64,000 bases of DNA. Source: Streptomyces sp. AC1-42W (GTDB taxonomy: Bacteria > Actinomycetota > Actinomycetes > Streptomycetales > Streptomycetaceae). The notes under the pieces are model-generated. The model made no database searches. It had not been told where the DNA came from and worked only from the letters and a program-made list of their open reading frames with translations. A program made the position numbers and the translations under genes. The stretch is from the NCBI RefSeq assembly GCF_003248355.1, contig NZ_QKWY01000001.1:1260001-1324000 (forward strand). Direction: 5' to 3'. Positions 62,272 to 64,000 of this stretch are shown in pieces; position 1 is the stretch's first letter; every line of letters begins with the position of its first letter.

Positions 62272-63072
62272 GTGCGGGTCTACGCGGTGGTCGCGGCGGG
62301 TGGTTTCCGCCGTTATGCCACCTATCGGATCGAGACGGCGGCGGGGGTGTTCACCAACACCGTCTTCGGCTTCATCCTCGCCTACACCTACCGGGCGTTG
62401 TGGGACGAGCGGCCCCACCTGGGCGGTTACGACATGCCGCAGGCCCTCACCTTCGTCTGGCTGGGCCAGGCCCTGCTGATGACCTGCGTGATGATGGGCG
62501 GCGGCTTCGAGGACGAGCTGATCGAGCGCATCCGCACGGGCGACATCGCGGTGGACCTCTACCGGCCGGTCGACCTCCAGCTGTGGTGGCTGGCGCAGGA
62601 CTTGGGGCGGGCGGCCTTCCATCTGCTGGGGCGCGGCATCGTGCCGATGGTGCTCGGCGCGCTCGCCTTCGACCTGGCGCTTCCGGGGTCCCCCGGCCCC
62701 TGGCTGGCGTTCCTGGTGGCGGTGGCGCTCGGCGTGGTGGTGAGCTTCGCGATCCGCTATCTGGTGGCGCTGTCCGCCTTCTGGCTGATGGACGGGGCGG
62801 GCGCGGCGCAGATCGCGTTCCTGGCCGGGCTGTTCTTCACCGGGATGCTGCTGCCGCTGAGCCTGTTCCCGGGGCTGCTGGGCGAGGTGGCGCGGGCGCT
62901 GCCGTGGTCGGCGCTGCTCCAGCTGCCGGCCGATGTGTTCCTGGGGAAGCACACGGGCTGGGGCCTGGTGCGGGTGTACGCGTTCCAGGCGTCCTGGGCC
63001 GCGGTGTTGCTGCTCCTGGGGCGGCTGGTGCAGTCGGCGGCGACGCGGAGGGTGGTGGTCCAGGGTGGCTGA
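62272..63072 (+). CDS. ABC-2 family transporter permease
   Basis: This 266-residue permease has six membrane segments. FRRYATYRIETAAGVFTNTVFGFILAYTYRALWDERP is the family start, with FEDELIERIRTGDIAVDLYRPVDLQLWWLAQDLGRA in the middle and FFTGMLLPLSLFPGLLGEVARALPWSALLQLPADVFLG near the end. The GTG at 62272 has GGGGAGG 9 nt upstream and was chosen over earlier in-frame starts. It overlaps the next gene by 8 bp. Pairs of this type export hydrophobic or lipid-like compounds. Confidence 0.87.
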   Translation: MRVYAVVAAGGFRRYATYRIETAAGVFTNTVFGFILAYTYRALWDERPHLGGYDMPQALTFVWLGQALLMTCVMMGGGFEDELIERIRTGDIAVDLYRPVDLQLWWLAQDLGRAAFHLLGRGIVPMVLGALAFDLALPGSPGPWLAFLVAVALGVVVSFAIRYLVALSAFWLMDGAGAAQIAFLAGLFFTGMLLPLSLFPGLLGEVARALPWSALLQLPADVFLGKHTGWGLVRVYAFQASWAAVLLLLGRLVQSAATRRVVVQGG

Positions 63073-63943
63073 CGTGGCCGAGGCGGCCGAGGCCGCGGTG
63101 GAGCCGGCGCCGGTGACGGCGTACGAACCGAGGTCCCGGCTGGTCGAGGGGGTCCGGGCGTACGGCCTGATCGTCGCGATGTGGCTGCGCTCGACGATGG
63201 CGTACCGGGCGTCGTTCCTGATGACGGCGTTCGGGAACTTCGTGGCGACGGCGTTCGACTTCGTGACGATCCTGCTGATGTTCGCGCACGTCGACGCGCT
63301 GGGCGGCTACACGCTCCCGGAGATCGCACTGCTGTACGGGGCGTCGGGGACGGCGTTCGGCCTGGCGGACCTGCTGATGGGGTCGATGGACCGGCTGGGC
63401 CGCCGGGTCCGCGACGGCACGCTGGACACGCTGCTGGTGCGGCCCGTTCCGGTCCTGGCGCAGGTGGCGGCCGACCGGTTCGCGCTGCGCCGTCTTGGCC
63501 GGGTGACCCAGGGGCTGCTGGTCCTCGGCTACGGCCTGGTGGCCGCGGACATCGACTGGACCGCGGTCAAGGTGCCGGTGCTGCCGCTGATGCTGCTGAG
63601 CGGGGCGGTGATCTTCGGTTCGCTGTTCGTGGCGGGGGGCGCGTTCCAGTTCGTCGCGCAGGACGCCTCGCAGGTGCAGAACTCGTTCACGTACGGCGGG
63701 AACACGCTGCTCCAGTACCCGCCGACGGTGTTCGCGCAGGACCTGGTGCGCGGCGTGACGTTCGTGGTGCCGCTGGCCTTCGTGAACTGGCTGCCCGCGC
63801 TGTATCTGCTGGACAGGCCGCTGCCGCTGGGGCTGCCGGACGGGGTGGCGTTCCTGCCGCCGGTCGTGGCGGCGGTGTGCGCGACGGCGGCGGGGCTCGC
63901 GTGGCGCAGGGGGCTGCGGTCGTACCGCAGTACGGGAAGTTGA
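63065..63943 (+). CDS. ABC-2 family transporter permease, partner
   Basis: This 292-residue partner permease has a cytosolic start (about 30 residues) and segments IVAMWLRSTMAYRASFLMTAFGNFVATAFDFVTILLMFAH, GSMDRLGRRVRDGTLDTLLVRPVPVLAQVAADRFALRRLG and FTYGGNTLLQYPPTVFAQDLVRGVTFVVPLAFVNWLPALYLL. It shares the 6-TM layout of the preceding gene and overlaps it, so both halves form one channel. Confidence 0.87.
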   Translation: MADVAEAAEAAVEPAPVTAYEPRSRLVEGVRAYGLIVAMWLRSTMAYRASFLMTAFGNFVATAFDFVTILLMFAHVDALGGYTLPEIALLYGASGTAFGLADLLMGSMDRLGRRVRDGTLDTLLVRPVPVLAQVAADRFALRRLGRVTQGLLVLGYGLVAADIDWTAVKVPVLPLMLLSGAVIFGSLFVAGGAFQFVAQDASQVQNSFTYGGNTLLQYPPTVFAQDLVRGVTFVVPLAFVNWLPALYLLDRPLPLGLPDGVAFLPPVVAAVCATAAGLAWRRGLRSYRSTGS

Positions 63944-63966
63944 ACCGGGACGGGAGAGGAAACGGC

Positions 63967-64000
63967 ATGGGTACGGGCACGGGCGGCGGGCCTGCCTTCA
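63967..64000 (+). CDS. Start of a further gene, probably the ABC ATPase (cut by window edge)
   Basis: An ATG at 63967 follows GGGAGAGGAAA and opens a frame MGTGTGGGPAF up to the window end. Position right after two ABC-2 permeases suggests the ATP-binding subunit, but only 11 residues are visible. Confidence 0.5.
   Translation, partial: MGTGTGGGPAF

Overview
The window reads as a Streptomyces chromosome core. It has very high G+C, wobble positions are almost always G or C, GTG/TTG starts and 4-bp ATGA/GTGA overlaps are common, and the gene families are typical of the genus (an SsgA-like protein, DasR-type operators, cysteine leader peptide, DUF3039, DUF2017, the CysO-CysM pair). From memory, the gene order resembles a descending stretch of the S. 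coelicolor chromosome, from a HelD-like helicase through malic enzyme, HU and MurA to the N-acetylglucosamine PTS genes and a bcp region. No phage, transposase or CRISPR array was seen.

Layout. 1-6.2 kb: tail of a HelD/UvrD-like ATPase, a structured intergenic region, malic enzyme behind a 160-nt foldable leader, HU, MurA (reverse), an AlgH/YqgE protein and a DUF3039 protein. 6.3-11.2 kb: sugar ABC importer plus GH20 hexosaminidase behind a DasR-type operator. 11.5-16.1 kb: three-gene molybdenum-hydroxylase-like operon with altered active-site motifs. 16.1-19.0 kb: a 66-bp perfect palindrome, then a small helical protein, a DUF1023-like hydrolase with a TTA codon and a lipoprotein, ending at tRNA-Cys. 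19.2-25.2 kb: MFS exporter, RHH/Doc toxin-antitoxin pair, SF2 helicase, IclR regulator, secreted S16 protease. 25.2-31.6 kb: ArsR regulator with a small partner protein, OpuC-type betaine/choline ABC importer, Lrp regulator and divergent hppD. 31.7-41.2 kb: TPR protein, FAD oxidase, SsgG-like protein, two RDD proteins and an M6 metalloprotease. 41.2-49.1 kb: NAD salvage (pncA, pncB), clpS-DUF2017, amino-acid permease, Mec-type peptidase, a cysteine leader peptide, cysO-cysM and an MBL hydrolase. 49.1-54.5 kb: nagE2, nagE1 and nagF with three DasR sites, then rph, a lipoprotein and rdgB. 54.5-64.0 kb: an odd class-I tRNA, two tandem HNH genes, MFS transporter, bcp, DUF3618, a GroES-like protein, a guanidine-III riboswitch with its SMR exporter, PBP1A, and two ABC-2 permeases running off the window.

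How the parts fit. The hexosaminidase/importer operon and the nag PTS genes share near-identical 16-bp operators, so they look like one chitin/GlcNAc regulon split over two loci 44 kb apart. The leader peptide, CysO and CysM form a cysteine-responsive thiocarboxylate pathway whose processing peptidase sits in a separate transcription unit. PncA and PncB are consecutive steps of NAD salvage. The riboswitch and SMR protein form a guanidine export unit. The least explained parts are the altered Mo-hydroxylase operon, the palindrome-to-tRNA segment, the malic enzyme leader, and the tandem HNH genes beside an atypical tRNA.
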